NCBI GenBank assembly: GCA_963920705.1
Contig: OY987229.1
Span: forward strand, 19,039,728 to 19,103,727
DNA: 64,000 nt
Direction: 5' to 3'
DNA from: Odiellus spinosus
Lineage: Eukaryota; Arthropoda; Arachnida; Opiliones; Phalangiidae
This document shows positions 35,455-48,122 of the stretch, piece by piece. Under the pieces are notes generated by a model that saw only the letters and a program-made list of their open reading frames with translations, was not told the DNA's origin and made no database searches. Position numbers and translations under genes: made by a program. Positions within the stretch are counted from its first letter, which is position 1. Each line of letters starts with the position of its first letter.

Positions 35455-35475
35455 CCCCCCCCCCCCCCCTCCCCC
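35455..35475. repeat. Poly(C) run
   Basis: Fifteen C, then T, then five C. It could form G-quadruplex or i-motif structure. The 79-codon minus frame reading through it (poly-G/poly-F) is not a gene. Confidence 0.9.
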
Positions 35476-35754
35476 TTGTCAGGTGTAAAAAAGAAGAAGA
35501 AAAAAAAAAGCAATCTGGTAGGATTTTTTTCTCCGATTTCCACTAAATTGGTCTTGATGTTTGACTTTTCGTTGGGTTCTTCCCAGATTTTTCCACGTCT
35601 ACCCTTGGAGTCAGTATGATGGAGGGGGTTACAACTATGGATTCTCCATGTCCTTCTAGATTCCAGTAAGGCCCTTAACACATTGTGTTCCGATTAAAGT
35701 TAGATATGACAAACATGTTTAGTAGAAAATTCCATGGTCAACATATACTCTTTT

Positions 35755-36028
35755 AATATTAATCAAAAAAGTCAGGGAATTAAAAGATCTTTCGAGAAGC
35801 CAGGAAATTACAATCATTGTCTGCAGAAAAAATTTTAAGCTGACCGTGTCAGTTGTATAGATTAGAACAAAGATACGCGTGCAAAAGGTTTGGCGAATGC
35901 AATTGCAGAATAAAAGGTTAAAAATTGGGTAGTATTAGCTGAAACGGTCAGGGAAAATCGTTGGTTGAGGTCAGGGAAAAATCTGGAAAAGTCAGAATCT
36001 GAAAAAACTATGGCAACCCTGTTAGAAA
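35755..36028. repeat. Repeat L, second copy
   Basis: Phrases GTCAGGGAATTAAAAG, GGTCAGGGAAAATCG, GGTCAGGGAAAAATCTGG and GGAAAAGTCAGAATCTG recur and resemble the 15.7-16.6 kb repeat. The right end GCAACCCTG is also seen at 51.9 kb. Family unknown. Confidence 0.45.
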
Positions 36029-38776
36029 TAATGCATAGCCTCTTAACTTCTCGTTTAATCTCCTTCTAGTATAGTTAATTTTACCATTATATTTCTAAAT
36101 GGTGTTGCAAGGGCCTTTGACTAGGGTTCTAACTTGCGGTTCTAACCTGAGATTTTAGACATGAGCTAGACTGAACGGACAATCATGATTTTCCTATTGT
36201 ATTGTTTGCTTTTCATATTAAATTCTAGAAGGATATTTACTTTTAACTATACAGCTCAACCCTAGATTACCGATATTAGTATATTAGCTATGTAAGGGGC
36301 AATTTTATTATTATTACTTTTTTTTTTTGGATTGTAAAACGACTCAACTGTAACGTATAGTAAAGGGTTGAAAGAATATTTTGTTCTAGCGTGACGATAG
36401 TCTAAGAGAAATCGCTCAAAAATGACAGCACCAATTACTTAGGGTCATAAATAAGGTTTATTGAAGGGCTTACCTACCCCTGTCGGATTAACTGTTTAAC
36501 CCTACCTTGTTGACCTTTTTTTCCAAATGATACGTCATACGTCACACGGGGACTTATATCGTGTGGGAGTGGATTTAACTTGTACGTCAATCTATGACGC
36601 GTATAGGGTTTTAATTTTTATTTGTCGACGAGTAAAATTCTAATTTTAATTGTCAAAATGTTCCATTTTGATCCACTTTTGTTAAATTCTGACTCCATTT
36701 TTGACCAAATCAGTACCCGGAAACGGAGTTAGGTTAAGTGTCTAATTGAAGCCTTCTATTATAGTACAGCTTAAAACTGATTTTATAATTAAATATTTGT
36801 TTGTATAAATTTTTCAAATCATTTAATTACATTTATTATAATGAGATAAATAATTGATAAATAGTTATTGTAGGCTTCATTGTCCCCAACCTCCTTTTAA
36901 AATTAAAATGATGGAAATATCATTGAAAATTGCTAATTAAAAATTAATCCTTCTCTTTACATTTTAATTAATTTTAAGCACGAAAAGTTACGACCCCGTT
37001 TTAACTCTCCTTTAAGGAAAAACAAGGACTCATTTCTATCCAAGTATAGGTTTTAATAAATCTAATGGAAACGGGGAAGAAGTATACGTATAGGTATACA
37101 AAGTTGTACCGGAGTATGCGCCAATTTCTCCGGAGAATGATAATTTCTCATCGTTTTAATATTTAATTCCCTAGCAAATTGAAATTGGCTTCTCCGGGGG
37201 GCCAGAGAAATTTCTCTTCGCGAAACATTTTCGTTTGCTTTGGGAAACTAGCCTCAAACCAAGAGATATTATAAGCGGGAAGAGAATGAGTGCTGGCTAG
37301 GAGGAATAAGTAAGTGGTGTTAACGAATATTCAGTATTTGGAATAAGTTGGCGGTACCATGCTACGCGGAGTACCTTTTAGACAGGATTGCCAGGACACA
37401 ATTTCCGACCCAATTTGGGTTTCTATTTCAGGGATGTTGCTTGAAAAAAGTCGTTGGGCGGAAGGCTAATTTTAGGCTGGGTTCTAAAGTTCGAGCTGAG
37501 TTGAATTTTGGTCGAAAAAGGGGCTTCTAACATCTTCATTTGATAAGGAAGCTATTTATCTGTTTGCTAACCGTGTAAAAAACTTAACCTTTGAGTTATT
37601 ATATAAATAGGATACAGTGATTGTCAGTTGAGCAGTTGCCCTCCAATGCCAGCGGTTTTCAATAATCCAAATAATCAAAATTTTAAAGCTTCCCTTTTCT
37701 CCGCTGGCTTTAATTGGTGAAAACGTTTTTTTAGGGTCTAAGTTACAAGTATTTAGAAAGACAACTGCTATTTTGACAAGTGTAAGGGTAACTACGGGAG
37801 ATTTAGGCTAAACATCTAAATTTCCCTTGCTGCTGCATGTGAATCCACCCTTAGTTTTTCTAGCGATAATTTGGCAGGAATTTTATGTTAAACTTTTATT
37901 AAACTATCAAGAAGAGTTAGTTGTAACCCCTTCATCTCTGGACACCAAATTGGTTGTTTTATAAAGTTTGAAAGAGAAGGTCAATATCCGGTCACTCTGA
38001 CATGGATGCGAGTTGGAATACGACTTAAGTACCGCCAGCTTATCCAAACAGAAATCTGTCAGTCTTTGATTCCCTTACTCGATTCGTCCAAGATGCTTGG
38101 TACGAAAGTGAGCTAATATTTGGCCTCTTTTTGGAGAAAAATACCAGATGCCGTTTCTCTAGAGATCCCCCAAAAGAGAGAAGATATAGGTACTTTTATT
38201 CGCGTGCCGTTTTCACACTAGAATCATAACTCTAGCGCGGATTTATACGTAATGTTAAACCTTATAGTGGGTTAAAGTAGTTTCCATAACATCTGGCCAA
38301 ACGTCTCTGCATGCCTTGTGGAAAAACATGGTATTATTAAGCCGTATATGCGAACCAATTTTGAATGGCGAAAAAACCTTTAGTGTCTTTATTTTTGTTG
38401 GGTGCTTTTTTTTTTATTTTTGTTTGAAACATAGTTCACTCAAAAATGTAAATACCATTTCTCGAATATTATTCCTCAAAATTAAAGGGATAGTAAATGT
38501 TTAAAAAAAATAGGATTGTTTTATTTTATACTTTTAATCATATTTAATCTAACCTTGATTAAAAATAATCCCTTCAATGCATTGATGAAAAACTAAATTG
38601 TCCCGCGATTGGTCAGAAGCCTTTTAATGAATTTAATGCGAAAATCTATATCTATTCGATTTTTATTTTCCACAATTTCCCTTATGTTTTAATCTATTCG
38701 TTTTTTAATATCATAATCGATATAAATATCTTTGTTTGCGTTGAACGCGTAATCGAGTGAAATGTTTTGAATAACA
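36029..38776. other. Long A+T-rich stretch with one P-like end
   Basis: TTAA followed by AGGGATAGTAAATG lies at 38482, a family P end without a partner. The short frames, including 60 codons at 37348-37530, are unrecognised. Confidence 0.5.
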
Positions 38777-38935
38777 CAAGTGAGGCTATCACGGATTTTT
38801 CACGAACTCCAAATGGAAATTGAGTAATAATTAAATAATTATTTAAAATTTTTAATAGCCATTTTCGACGTCATCACGCGTCAGCCCAGAGATATAAAAC
38901 TTTGAGTATGGCATTTAAAAGTTTAAATCAAAGAC
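38777..38935 (+). mobile_element. Family M element, partial
   Basis: AGTGAGGCTATCACGGATTT at 38779 matches the family end. ACGAACTCCAAATGG and a GACGTCATCACGCGTCAG core follow, in the same order as in the 14.1-kb copy. No right end is seen. Confidence 0.6.
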
Positions 38936-39843
38936 AGAAAGGATTAAACCCGGTTTTACGGTGCTTAACCATTAAAACTATAGAAATAAAGCGGATAATG
39001 TTACCTCACATGACCCTACACGTGGCTCTAACCCCTTGAGGTTTCATTGAAACCACCCCGAAGCATATTTTTCTTTTTATTTATGGACTTTTGGTCTAAC
39101 TTATTCGTGACTCCTCACCTTTTTTTACTTTTAATCCTAACCAAATGTATTTTGACAGATTTTAGTACAAGATTTTAAACCTCATAGAGAATGTAAGCAT
39201 ATTTTTTACAAATTATACGCGTAAAGTTCAAAGGTTAACTCGGAGGGTATAGATAATTTCTACTAAAATCCGATATTCTCAATGGATAGATAATGTATCA
39301 AGAAAGAATCCTTCCCTCTAAACTATCCCGAAAATTGTCCCGAAACCAAAATCGGTCCCACCTTAGTCTTGTATTAAGTGTGCCGAGTTTTTTTTACCCC
39401 TCCAAAATGTTTCTTGTATATCATTAGAACCATTATATAACTAATCGAAGTTTTCCTTCATGGAAGACAAACCAGGTGTTCTTTTTATACTCAAAAGGCC
39501 GAGGCTTAACCACCAACAGCCGCCGAATGAAGGGAGTGAAACCCCTTTTTAATGGGAGGTTGAAAAGGAACAATATTTTGAATCGATTTCATACACTTCA
39601 TAGAACTTAATCAAAAATTATTACATAATAATGAACTCTCTTCTAAGAACTAATCGTCCTAATAATGTTTAAATTTTAATATTATATATTTGTTGTAGAA
39701 TATTTTCGCTAGTTAATGCTTTCTAGTACAAGAAAAAATAACATTTGCAGGGAAAAAAACCGCAGAAATGGAAAATTTCACAAATGTTCCATCCAGAAAA
39801 ACTAGCTTCATTAGTTCCAGTATTTTTCCTGATTTCACTATAT
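38936..39843. other. A+T-rich stretch, nothing recognised
   Basis: No supported feature. Confidence 0.5.
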
Positions 39844-40128
39844 AGCTAAGGTCACACTAGCGTTTGTTAATCCCTTTAAAACGGTTAAAATCAAACCGAT
39901 ATTCGCCAGGAATCGTTTTAAGCGTCACGTGTTCACGCATTATCTTTATAAATCGATTTATTGTAGCTTCATCTATCGGTTGTTGAAACCGAATCGATAT
40001 GAAACTGGTTCCCGAAGCAGTTTCTCGAAATCGAATCAAATCGATTCGAGAAAAGACGGTTTCCCGTTCACACTACTAAAGAAAAAGGTTTGAAACGGTT
40101 TAAATCGATTCCAAGGTCTAGTATGAAC
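39844..40128 (+). mobile_element. MITE family E, copy 1
   Basis: About 285 bp, with ends AGCTAAGGTCACACTAGCG and the inverse of GTTCATACTAGACCTTGG. The interior holds AAATCGATTTATTGTAGCTT, then the family core ATGAAACTGGTTCCCGAAGC, then an inverted AATCAAATCGATTCGAG stretch. Many ATCGAT-type palindromes make the whole element foldable. No consistent target duplication is seen. The 60-codon minus frame inside it is not a gene. Confidence 0.85.
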
Positions 40129-41295
40129 ATATAAATTTCTTTTCACTTCTCCTTTAAGTATGGGCTTAGAGAGAACCAACCATTATGGTTTTAATCTGTA
40201 TTCGAAGTCGTCCATGGATTCTGTGTTTTATCTGAAACAAAATTATAAGTTGGATAAACAAAACGAATATTTTAGCGACGGTCGCGCATCATTATATTAA
40301 AATGGTTCGAATGCATGAGCTTAATCGTATTTTATAAACTTAGGTTATAGTATCGAGCTTGAAAATGAAACCCCCTCCCCTCCTGTTTTATCCTCTATTT
40401 TGTAACTGTATGTATATGTCGATAATTTTGATTTTGTGGTTTGGTTTTCGGGAGTTGACGCCGGTTAAAATTATAGGTTATATTATATATACAAAAGTTA
40501 GGTACCGGTATAATCGCTTTATATCGAAATTCGTATTACGTTAATCTGTTTTCTCTTTAGAAGCTTAGAATATATACCTATATTGATACAATGTTTTAAC
40601 GCGAGCAAGGGAGGTTAAAGTTTAAAATCACGTGATTTTATATCCGTTTTAAAAATAAGACTCATTTGTTTAGTAAAATCTTTAGGAAAAAATAATTAAA
40701 TTCATTACTGATTTTCATAATGAAATGTAACAATCCCTCCAAACATTCAAAAAACTCTTAGCTGTGGCTTAAAGTGATGCTATCACCATGCTTTTTTTCC
40801 TCGGAATGCTAACGAGTGCGTTATCCTGGAAATAATGTAGATAAAGTTTTTTATTGATCAAAAAATCAATTGATCTTTCTTAACCCAAAGCCGCTAAGCC
40901 TTGGCTACGCTTTCAAGAGCTTTTTTTTTTAATTTCACTATTGTTTAATCCCTATAGCTTTTAAAAGTCACTTAATCTCGGGATATAAAGCGACCCTTAC
41001 ATTTTCGGGGTCAAAGTTCAAATATCTCATTTTCCGCTACCTTTCTCGAATTTCTCTAATCCCCAGCGGGATACGCGAAGGTCCATTGACGTCGGAATCA
41101 AACAAATCCCCGAGCTTTATATATTTATATCCACGTATATACGAAAACCTATCAATATTTAAATGCTTCGCGCTTCTGCTATTTTATATCCTCGGTATAT
41201 ATGGAAACAGGCGCTAAAGGCTAACTTTTATATCATATTAAAATAAACGACGATGAGATAACTGGCTACGTGATCAAAAACCAAATTTATTCTGC
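40129..41295. other. A+T-rich stretch with a solo M-like end
   Basis: TTAAAGTGATGCTATCACCA at 40771 resembles the family M end, without a partner. No gene. Confidence 0.5.
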
Positions 41296-41359
41296 TTAAA
41301 GGGAAACTTGGAACAACTTTTGAATTTACGTAGATGAGTCTTTTTAACCTTCCCTTTAA
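41296..41359. mobile_element. Very short TTAA-flanked element, family P-like
   Basis: TTAA (41296-41299), AGGGAAACTTGG at one end, and CCTTCCCT then TTAA (41356-41359) at the other: only 56 bp between the sites. It may be an internally deleted relative of the 62.3-kb element, which begins with the same AGGGAAACTTGG. Confidence 0.5.
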
Positions 41360-41775
41360 TATTTAGGATTTAGCGTTGGTGGGAATGAAAGTACCACCCA
41401 CGACGAGATCTAAGGATTCTTGTAATTACGCTCTTGTTGATTTGATTTCGTTATAAACAGGGGAAAATATATGTTGGAGAAAGGTAGAAATTATATTTTA
41501 CTGAATTATGGGGAATATATACCGTACTAAATTGAAAATTGAAATATATTCAATTTTAATATAGAATTTTAGTTACACTGTATTGAATATTTAATTTCTG
41601 ATTGAGATTTGGTTCATTTTGCCATTTCAACATAACAATCACTCATTGGCGGTATATTTTAACCAGTAGTAGGTCGTACCTAATTTAGTACAATTTAAAT
41701 TTAAAACTACTTTTCCTAATGTAATTAATAATCTATTCGCTACAGCTTAATTTCCTCATTTGTCGCGTTTAAGGT
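41360..41775. other. A+T-rich stretch, nothing recognised
   Basis: No supported feature. Confidence 0.5.
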
Positions 41776-41966
41776 TTAGCGTTAGTGCCAGACAGACATC
41801 AGTCAGTCATATAGACAGACATAGAGATTGTTACATAAAGTTTAGAGTTAGTGCCAGACAGTCGTCAGTCGTAAAGACAGACATGCAGACATTGTTACAT
41901 AAATTTTAGCGTTAGTGCCAGACAGACACAGACAGACAGTCGTCAGTCATAAAGACAGACATAAAG
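41776..41966. repeat. Minisatellite, about 70-75 bp unit, 2.5 copies
   Basis: Unit: AGCGTTAGTGCCAGACAGAC, GTCGTCAGTCATAAAGACAG, ACAT, then ATTGTTACATAAAGTTT. It is repeated about two and a half times, with inner CAGACAGA micro-repeats that vary in number. Confidence 0.88.
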
Positions 41967-42941
41967 AATTATATATTTTCATTTTTATTAATTATAAAGT
42001 CTCTTCAAATAAAACTAGAGATAGACTGGTTTCGGCTCAATAATTTAATTGAAGACGAACCTTATAAGTTTCAAACACTTCTACAAATTATCCCATCTCA
42101 TTATTTTGATTAAAAAATCAATGAAATTATATATCAATAGTATAAGCAGTCGACAGAAAGGGTGTTACTCTTTTAAAGCGAGCTAAAACCGTTTTGATCG
42201 TCGATAAAAATGAAAGTTAGGGTCAAATGCAATTTTAGAAATTAACTACTTTTACATTGCGAGTGAATTTTTTCTACGAAAGATTTCGGTACATTCTAAG
42301 CGTGAAACGAAGCTTTATATAGGGTTTTGGAAGATGACATCGGGGGTTCCATTTGGCCCCCACCCCCCTGATACCTCCTGATACTAACGCCCCCTCGTAT
42401 TCCGAACATAAAAGACAGCCTGCACTGAGAACATTAGCATTGAATATCCGTTAGTGGTTGATGCGAGGAATCCAACGAAAGGATGGGGGAGATCTATTCC
42501 ATCTATATGAATTCGCCTGTAATTCAAGGGGAATTGACACACGACTACTTTAAAGCCCTATGAGTTTTAACATCGCGTATCAGTGCGCCTTAGCTTTTAC
42601 CTTAATGTCAACTATAATTTGAAAATAAATGTAGTAGAGATTACATAAAGTTTGCGCTACATTCGAAGCTATTTTACTTCTTATTTCATTCTTTTAGTCT
42701 CTTATGAGAATCTTCAAGCTTTTGTTTTTAACCTTGTGAAAATTCCGGGTGGATTCCACTTGTATGTATAAGATATGGCTTAGATTTAAAGTCCCATTCA
42801 AAATGAACGAATATATCTACTTACCAAGGTTTATTATAAGAATAATAAGTTAATTACTTATTCATCAGGGCAGTAAGAATATTCGCAACCTCCTATTTCT
42901 AATAAAACTTTCTTATTTCTCGCTCAATTGCTGTTGCCAAT
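41967..42941. other. A+T-rich stretch, nothing recognised
   Basis: A G+C-richer patch at 42330-42420 has no motif that I can support. Confidence 0.5.
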
Positions 42942-43221
42942 AGCTGCGTTCATACTAGGCCTACGAATCGATTTAAACCGTTTCAAAACGATTCGCTAGA
43001 TTCGTGTGAACCTTAAACCCTCTTTTTCTCGAAATCGATTTGATTCGATTTCTTGAAACTGCTTCGGGAACCAGTTTCATACCGATTTGGTTTCAACAAC
43101 CGATAGATGAAGCTACGATAAATCGATTTATAAAGATAATGCGTGAACGCGTGACGCTTAAAACGATTCCTGACGATTTTAATATCGGTTTGATTTAATC
43201 GTTTCAAATCGATAAAGAAAT
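42942..43221 (-). mobile_element. MITE family E, copy 2
   Basis: About 280 bp, opposite to copy 1. Starts AGCTGCGTTCATACTAGGCC. Contains the family core as GCTTCGGGAACCAGTTTCAT and the ATAAATCGATTTATAAAGAT stretch. The 64-codon minus frame inside is not a gene. Confidence 0.87.
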
Positions 43222-43800
43222 GTTATGACAGTTCGCGCGCTGCGATATTTTATCAGCCTGTTATTTTTAATGTTACTACAAGAGTATTAAGTGGCAATAT
43301 CTTTGTGTGATTGGGTCTTTCAAATATAGGAACTCCGGGGTTTGTAGAAACTTATAGGAAGAAGCGATATCGATAGGAATGCTTTGGTTTTTTTTTATCC
43401 CTTCCCTTCTCAATTCCACAGTGGCAGCCTGCTTTGATTCTCTGCAATATTTTTTTTTACTATATACTTTCGGGGGAATTTAAAAGATGCCAATGCCGTT
43501 TGATGTTAAACTGAACATAGGGTTCCTCCCTCTTTTTTTTTTCATCTTTTTTTCTTACGGAGTGAAGGGAAGAGCAACGTCTCGAACGTATATAACTTTA
43601 AAGCAGAGTTTAAACGATGACAAATAATCTTATTTTGATTTTATTTCGATTTAAAGAGAGAATGAAGCCTGATAATCGATTTTTTATTATCGATTTCTTA
43701 ATATTAACGTTGACTTTTTTACTATCGTATAAGAAATATATTTACCGACAATTTTTAAGGTAAAAATTAAATTTTCAATTATTTTAGTAAAATAGTTACT
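43222..43800. other. A+T-rich stretch, nothing recognised
   Basis: No supported feature. Confidence 0.5.
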
Positions 43801-44033
43801 AGCATTTCTCAATCGATTTGAAACTGTAAAATCAAACCGATATTCAAATCTCCAGCAATCGTTTTAAGTGTTTACTCATCTTCTTAAATCGATTTATCGT
43901 AGCTTCGTCTATCGGTATGAAACTGGTTCCCGAAGCAGTTTAGAGGAATCGAATCAAATCGATTCGAGAAAAGACTCCCGTTTCAACGAAACGGTTAAAA
44001 TCGATTCCAAGGCTAATGTCGCTCGTCATCAAA
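43801..44033 (+). mobile_element. MITE family E, copy 3, shortened
   Basis: Same order of blocks as copy 1, but several internal stretches are missing (about 230 bp). It keeps the core ATGAAACTGGTTCCCGAAGC intact. The 91-codon plus frame starting at 43868 is an accident of this element and its flank. Confidence 0.8.
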
Positions 44034-45597
44034 CATATAACCTTATATTTTCACCTTTCCTTTATGTTAATATTATACCAAATTTATCTATAAGATTATC
44101 TTATACATATGTTATACAAATCGTATTACGGATTATAGGATAAGAGATAATCCTTAAACTTTTTTTTTTTTTTTCATCTCAATCCGAGAATACTAAGAAA
44201 ATTACATTTATTCTATCATACATACGGGATCACGTCGAGATGGAAATTTTTTCCCATTTTTGATTATTTTCGTAGGAAATAACGTTCCCATAATCCCCTG
44301 TTACAATAGAAAAAACCCCCTTCCTACTTACGAAAGGAACCCCCCGTCGGATTTAATATCCCGAGAGCCAAGAGAAAAAGGCAGTCAAATTATGGAATCA
44401 TCGGACGTTAGCTCCTCTTCCGTAGTGCCAACTGCCATTGACTAAATTTCTAATCTGAACTCCAGCCATTTTATTACATATTGTAACGGCCATTGATTAT
44501 CATTTCTGATGCGAAGGTGGGAGCGTGGGTGGTCGAAAGAGGTCTTTTATTCATAGGGAAAACTAGTATGACAAATTTGGCTCGACTCGCTCACGAAAAT
44601 GGGAGATAAAGCGTATAGATATTGGTCTATTCATTGCACCAATGAAGTCCTAAAAGGTTTAGTGGATGTATATATTGCGAATTATCACGGGAGATAATTA
44701 TAATATGGTAGCGTTGTATATTAATAGGGTAATTAGTCTAAGAGGAACAAAAAATATTGAAGTGCTTTGAAATAATATTGCAAATGAAGAAATATTTTAT
44801 ATTAAATATTTTGTGGCATGTGTATTGAAAATATGTAGGAAAACACGAAAGTAACAGTGATATCTTTAATAATGTAGTTTAAATTCTCCTCTACTACTAT
44901 TTCAACCCTATTTTGATATATATTTTTAAATCTATATCTGCCCGTAAACTCTTTGAAAGTCTCTATCTCTTAATCCGGTATCCTAGGACTCTTAACTATG
45001 AACATCTTAACAGATAATAATGAATAACTAAACTTTGTAAGGAAATTCAGTGGCAAAAAAGGTCATATTCTCTATCCACACGTGGGTTTGTTAGTTCCTA
45101 CGTTTGTCTGTATTGTTTGCCGTTAGAGAACGCCTTTGAACGCATGTTTCTGTTATAATTATTTATCTATATAAATATAGGTGTCCATTGTTAAGTCTTT
45201 GTCCTCTAATCTCGATCGTTGATGCAACTAACCCTTTAACCAGAAGTTTATAACTTCCTCCCCTCTCCTTTATATGATGATGTATGTATGAAGCGTCGAA
45301 GCCCATAGGAGTGTATAGTATATGGGATGGAGATTGGAGAGAGAGAGAGTTACGGGTATAGTCGGCTGTGCAGTAAGTCTTTTATGAAGAATTATAAGCG
45401 TGTGGGTCTAGAAGAAGGAGGTTTATGGGTTACACCTCCTTCCTCCTCCTATAGCGTCGTCTGTCACGTGCCAGATATTACTCTTGACAAAAGACTGCTG
45501 GCTTCTTCGTTCTATATTAGCTATGGAAAATATAAGAAGACGAGGGATCGAAACTCGGTGTCGGTCTGTATTATAATACCACGGAGGAATGACCAGA
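44034..45597. other. A+T-rich stretch with a T run
   Basis: T run near 44160-44174. The 61- and 95-codon plus frames (44260-44445, 45327-45614) are unrecognised; the second one runs into a family E copy. Confidence 0.5.
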
Positions 45598-45877
45598 AGC
45601 TACGGTCACAATAGCGTTTCTCAATCCATTTCAAACGGTATCAAACCGATATTCAAATCGCTAGGAATGGTGTTCACGCATTATCTTCATAAATCGATTT
45701 ATTGTAGCTTCATTTATCGGTTGTTGAAACCGAATCGGTATGAAACTGGTTCCCGAAGCAGTTTCGAGAAATCGAATCAAATCGATTTGATAAAAGACGG
45801 TTTCCCCGTTCACACGACTCTAGGGAAACGATTTGAAACGGTTTAAATCAATTCCAAGGCCTAGTATGAACGCGGCT
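45598..45877 (+). mobile_element. MITE family E, copy 4, complete
   Basis: 280 bp with both ends well kept: AGCTACGGTCACAATAGCG and, at the right, GGCCTAGTATGAACGCGGCT (inverse AGCCGCGTTCATACTAGGCC). The best reference for the family in this window. Core present. Confidence 0.9.
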
Positions 45878-45952
45878 AAAGAGTCCGTGTTTTAAATTAA
45901 CTATAATCTATTAATTAATAATTATCAAAATTTTTAAGAAACTTCCAAATTT

Positions 45953-46113
45953 TAAGTGATGACGTAGTATTATTTAGAAATGCTATAAATTTCAAATATT
46001 TCGAAAATGGCCATGAAACTTTTTTAATATTAACCGTTGCCGTAAAATTTCCATGCCATGTTCTTTAATCACTTTTTAACCTCGATGAAAAATCCTTGAC
46101 AATCTCACTTTAA
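45953..46113 (-). mobile_element. Family M element, partial, minus strand
   Basis: The right side reads GACAATCTCACT followed by TTAA (46110-46113), the inverse of TTAA-AGTGAGATTGTC. Inward blocks AAAAATCCTTGACAATC and the GATGACGTAGTA core match the other M copies. The opposite end is not seen. Confidence 0.62.
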
Positions 46114-46580
46114 ATAAAATCAAACCCCCAAAGAAAAAAACCACCTTCGATAGAAAAAAAAATTGTTATTTTGTCCCAAATATTATATTATTACCCAATT
46201 CTTTGCACGCTCTATTGATATATCATTTGTAATGTCTCTCTTTTGAAGCTAATTTTGGAGCACAAGTTTATGGAGACGACCTATCTAGTACCGAGTTTAT
46301 AGTATAAGAGGTTAACTTATCTTACCTACAGAAACAAAATAAATGGGCTTCAAAATTGAATATCTGTCACGTAGAGCCGTTTTTTTTTTTCTTTTCTCTT
46401 TTTTTCCGATCCTCCTCTTCTTTCTTTTTCAATTCTTTCAAAGTTATAAGAAGGAAAAACGCTATCTTTTGCTTTATAGAGTTGGATTGAATTCGTATCT
46501 CAACGTAAGCAAAACCAACCACGGTCGATTCCGTCACACAATTACATTATAGATAGTTCGTGATAGATATAGAACATAGT
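46114..46580. other. A+T-rich stretch, nothing recognised
   Basis: A 69-codon plus frame (46343-46552) has a hydrophobic stretch from a T-rich run. Unrecognised. Confidence 0.5.
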
Positions 46581-46589
46581 GTAGGTTGA

Positions 46590-47650
46590 TATAAACCCAA
46601 TGAAAACTAAAATTGATTTCGACTATTACTGAAAAAAAAAGAACATCTTATATATTTTTACCCAAAAATGAATTTATACCGTATCTAAAACTGACGCGTA
46701 TTGATATACAAAGTTAAATCTAGTAGGAAAAAAAGTAGTTTGTCAATTCGTATTGAATTAGAGTAAATTTATTTTCATCTTGAATTGACAATAGACTAGA
46801 AGCTGAGTCTGCCTATTATTTCTACTAAATTATATCTATGTAGGTTTTAGTTTATACGCTATCATCTCAATATGAAAAAATAAATAGATAATATAAAAAA
46901 AAGGAAGTGGTTTCTCAATTCTATTATAACTGAGAGTTGGGAGATTATTGATTTTTCTTCATTTCTATTGAATATACCTACCTCGTATTTGTTTTATTTG
47001 AACCAATGAAGTGATATAAGGAAAGATGGTAAAAAGGGAAGGCTAGTTTTTTGAAATTCAAACCCTCTTTTTGAGTTTGTACGCGTTGATTTAATTATGT
47101 CGAACTTAATGATTTAATAAGGGTAATGAAATCGTATTGGAGAACTATGTATATATGTATTTAGTCGGGTAGGTAGTAGTTTATTGGAGATTTAAAGTAA
47201 TACGTGCATTGTACGAGTTGCTTCTTAGTAAACGAACAAAATTCTGTGTTTGATTTTATTGAACCAATGAAATTTCAATGGTGCGATTATATGAAATTCG
47301 GGGGATAATAATTTATTGGAAATTCAACCTAACCCATGCTTTGTACGCCTTTCTTCATAGTAGACGAACAAAATTGAATCTGTTTGGATTTATTGAGCCC
47401 ATGAATTGATACTTGGGGATTATGGAAAATGCAGTAGATATTCACTTTAGATTTAACGTAATCCATACTTTGTGCTCGTTTCTTCATTGTTAACGAAACA
47501 AATTTGATTTTGTTTGATTTTATACAACCAATGAAATAGGACGTATGAATTTTATTAGATTTCCAATAAGTATAAGTTTTTACGCATTGATTCAAACAAG
47601 ACAAACTAAACACCTTGTGTTTGACTTTATTGAAGCAATGCATCGTGTAC
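46590..47650. repeat. Degenerate satellite, about 130-bp unit
   Basis: The phrase AACCAATGAA, preceded by TTTGATTTTATT and about 50 bp earlier by TTTGTACGC and TTCTTCAT, recurs at 47001, 47262, 47396, 47526 and 47632, spaced about 261 (two units), 134, 130 and 106 bp. Older units extend left toward 46598. The 109-codon minus frame (47329-47658) reads through four units and shows the same peptide repeat (KKRAQSMDY, KKGVQSMG), so it reflects the array and not a gene. Confidence 0.75.
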
Positions 47651-48029
47651 GGTGGCATCGAATATATGGTAGACTTTTATAATTGTGAAATAAAACTTAT
47701 TCGGGCTTTACAAGCGTTGCTTCAAAAATTTAAACGATCTATAGTAAAAAAAATAAGGCCAAAAATATATAAAATCGAATATAAAAAAAAATGGTTTGAT
47801 TCACGTTTCCGACCACGTGGTCCACTCCTTTTTTGTTCCACGAGGGAAGTAGGTTCAACATCAGGAAACCGGATATCCGGTAAAAACTCTTTATATTCTC
47901 GGACGATATGTTGGAAGTGGGAGGGTTATTTTCTTCTAAACACGCCTCCTTTTTTAAGAAGGCTAGTCTTTTCTGAGGCGTTTTATTATATATTTAAAGA
48001 AGGAAAACTATAAAGTGTAGTTTGGTATT
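47651..48029. other. Open frame without recognisable product
   Basis: A 132-codon plus frame (47615-48013) is the longest in the window but starts inside the satellite. Its product has no motif, no membrane pattern and a composition expected of A+T-rich DNA. I do not call it a gene. Confidence 0.5.
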
Positions 48030-48122
48030 GAATTTCAACTCTATTTGGTACCACATACCAAGCTAAAGTCTGCCTTTATATAGGGTAAGATAGCTTATAC
48101 TCGCTACCAATCAAAATGAAGT
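48030..48122. mobile_element. Family O element, decayed
   Basis: TTTGGTACCACATACCAAGC at the left and ATACTCGCTACCAATC at the right keep the outline of the 51.2-kb element, including the TTTATATA centre. Confidence 0.45.

Noticed and set aside
47615-48013. Longest open frame, 132 codons, plus strand
   Set aside because: It starts inside the 130-bp satellite, has A+T-driven composition, no motif and no sign of splice sites or conserved domains.
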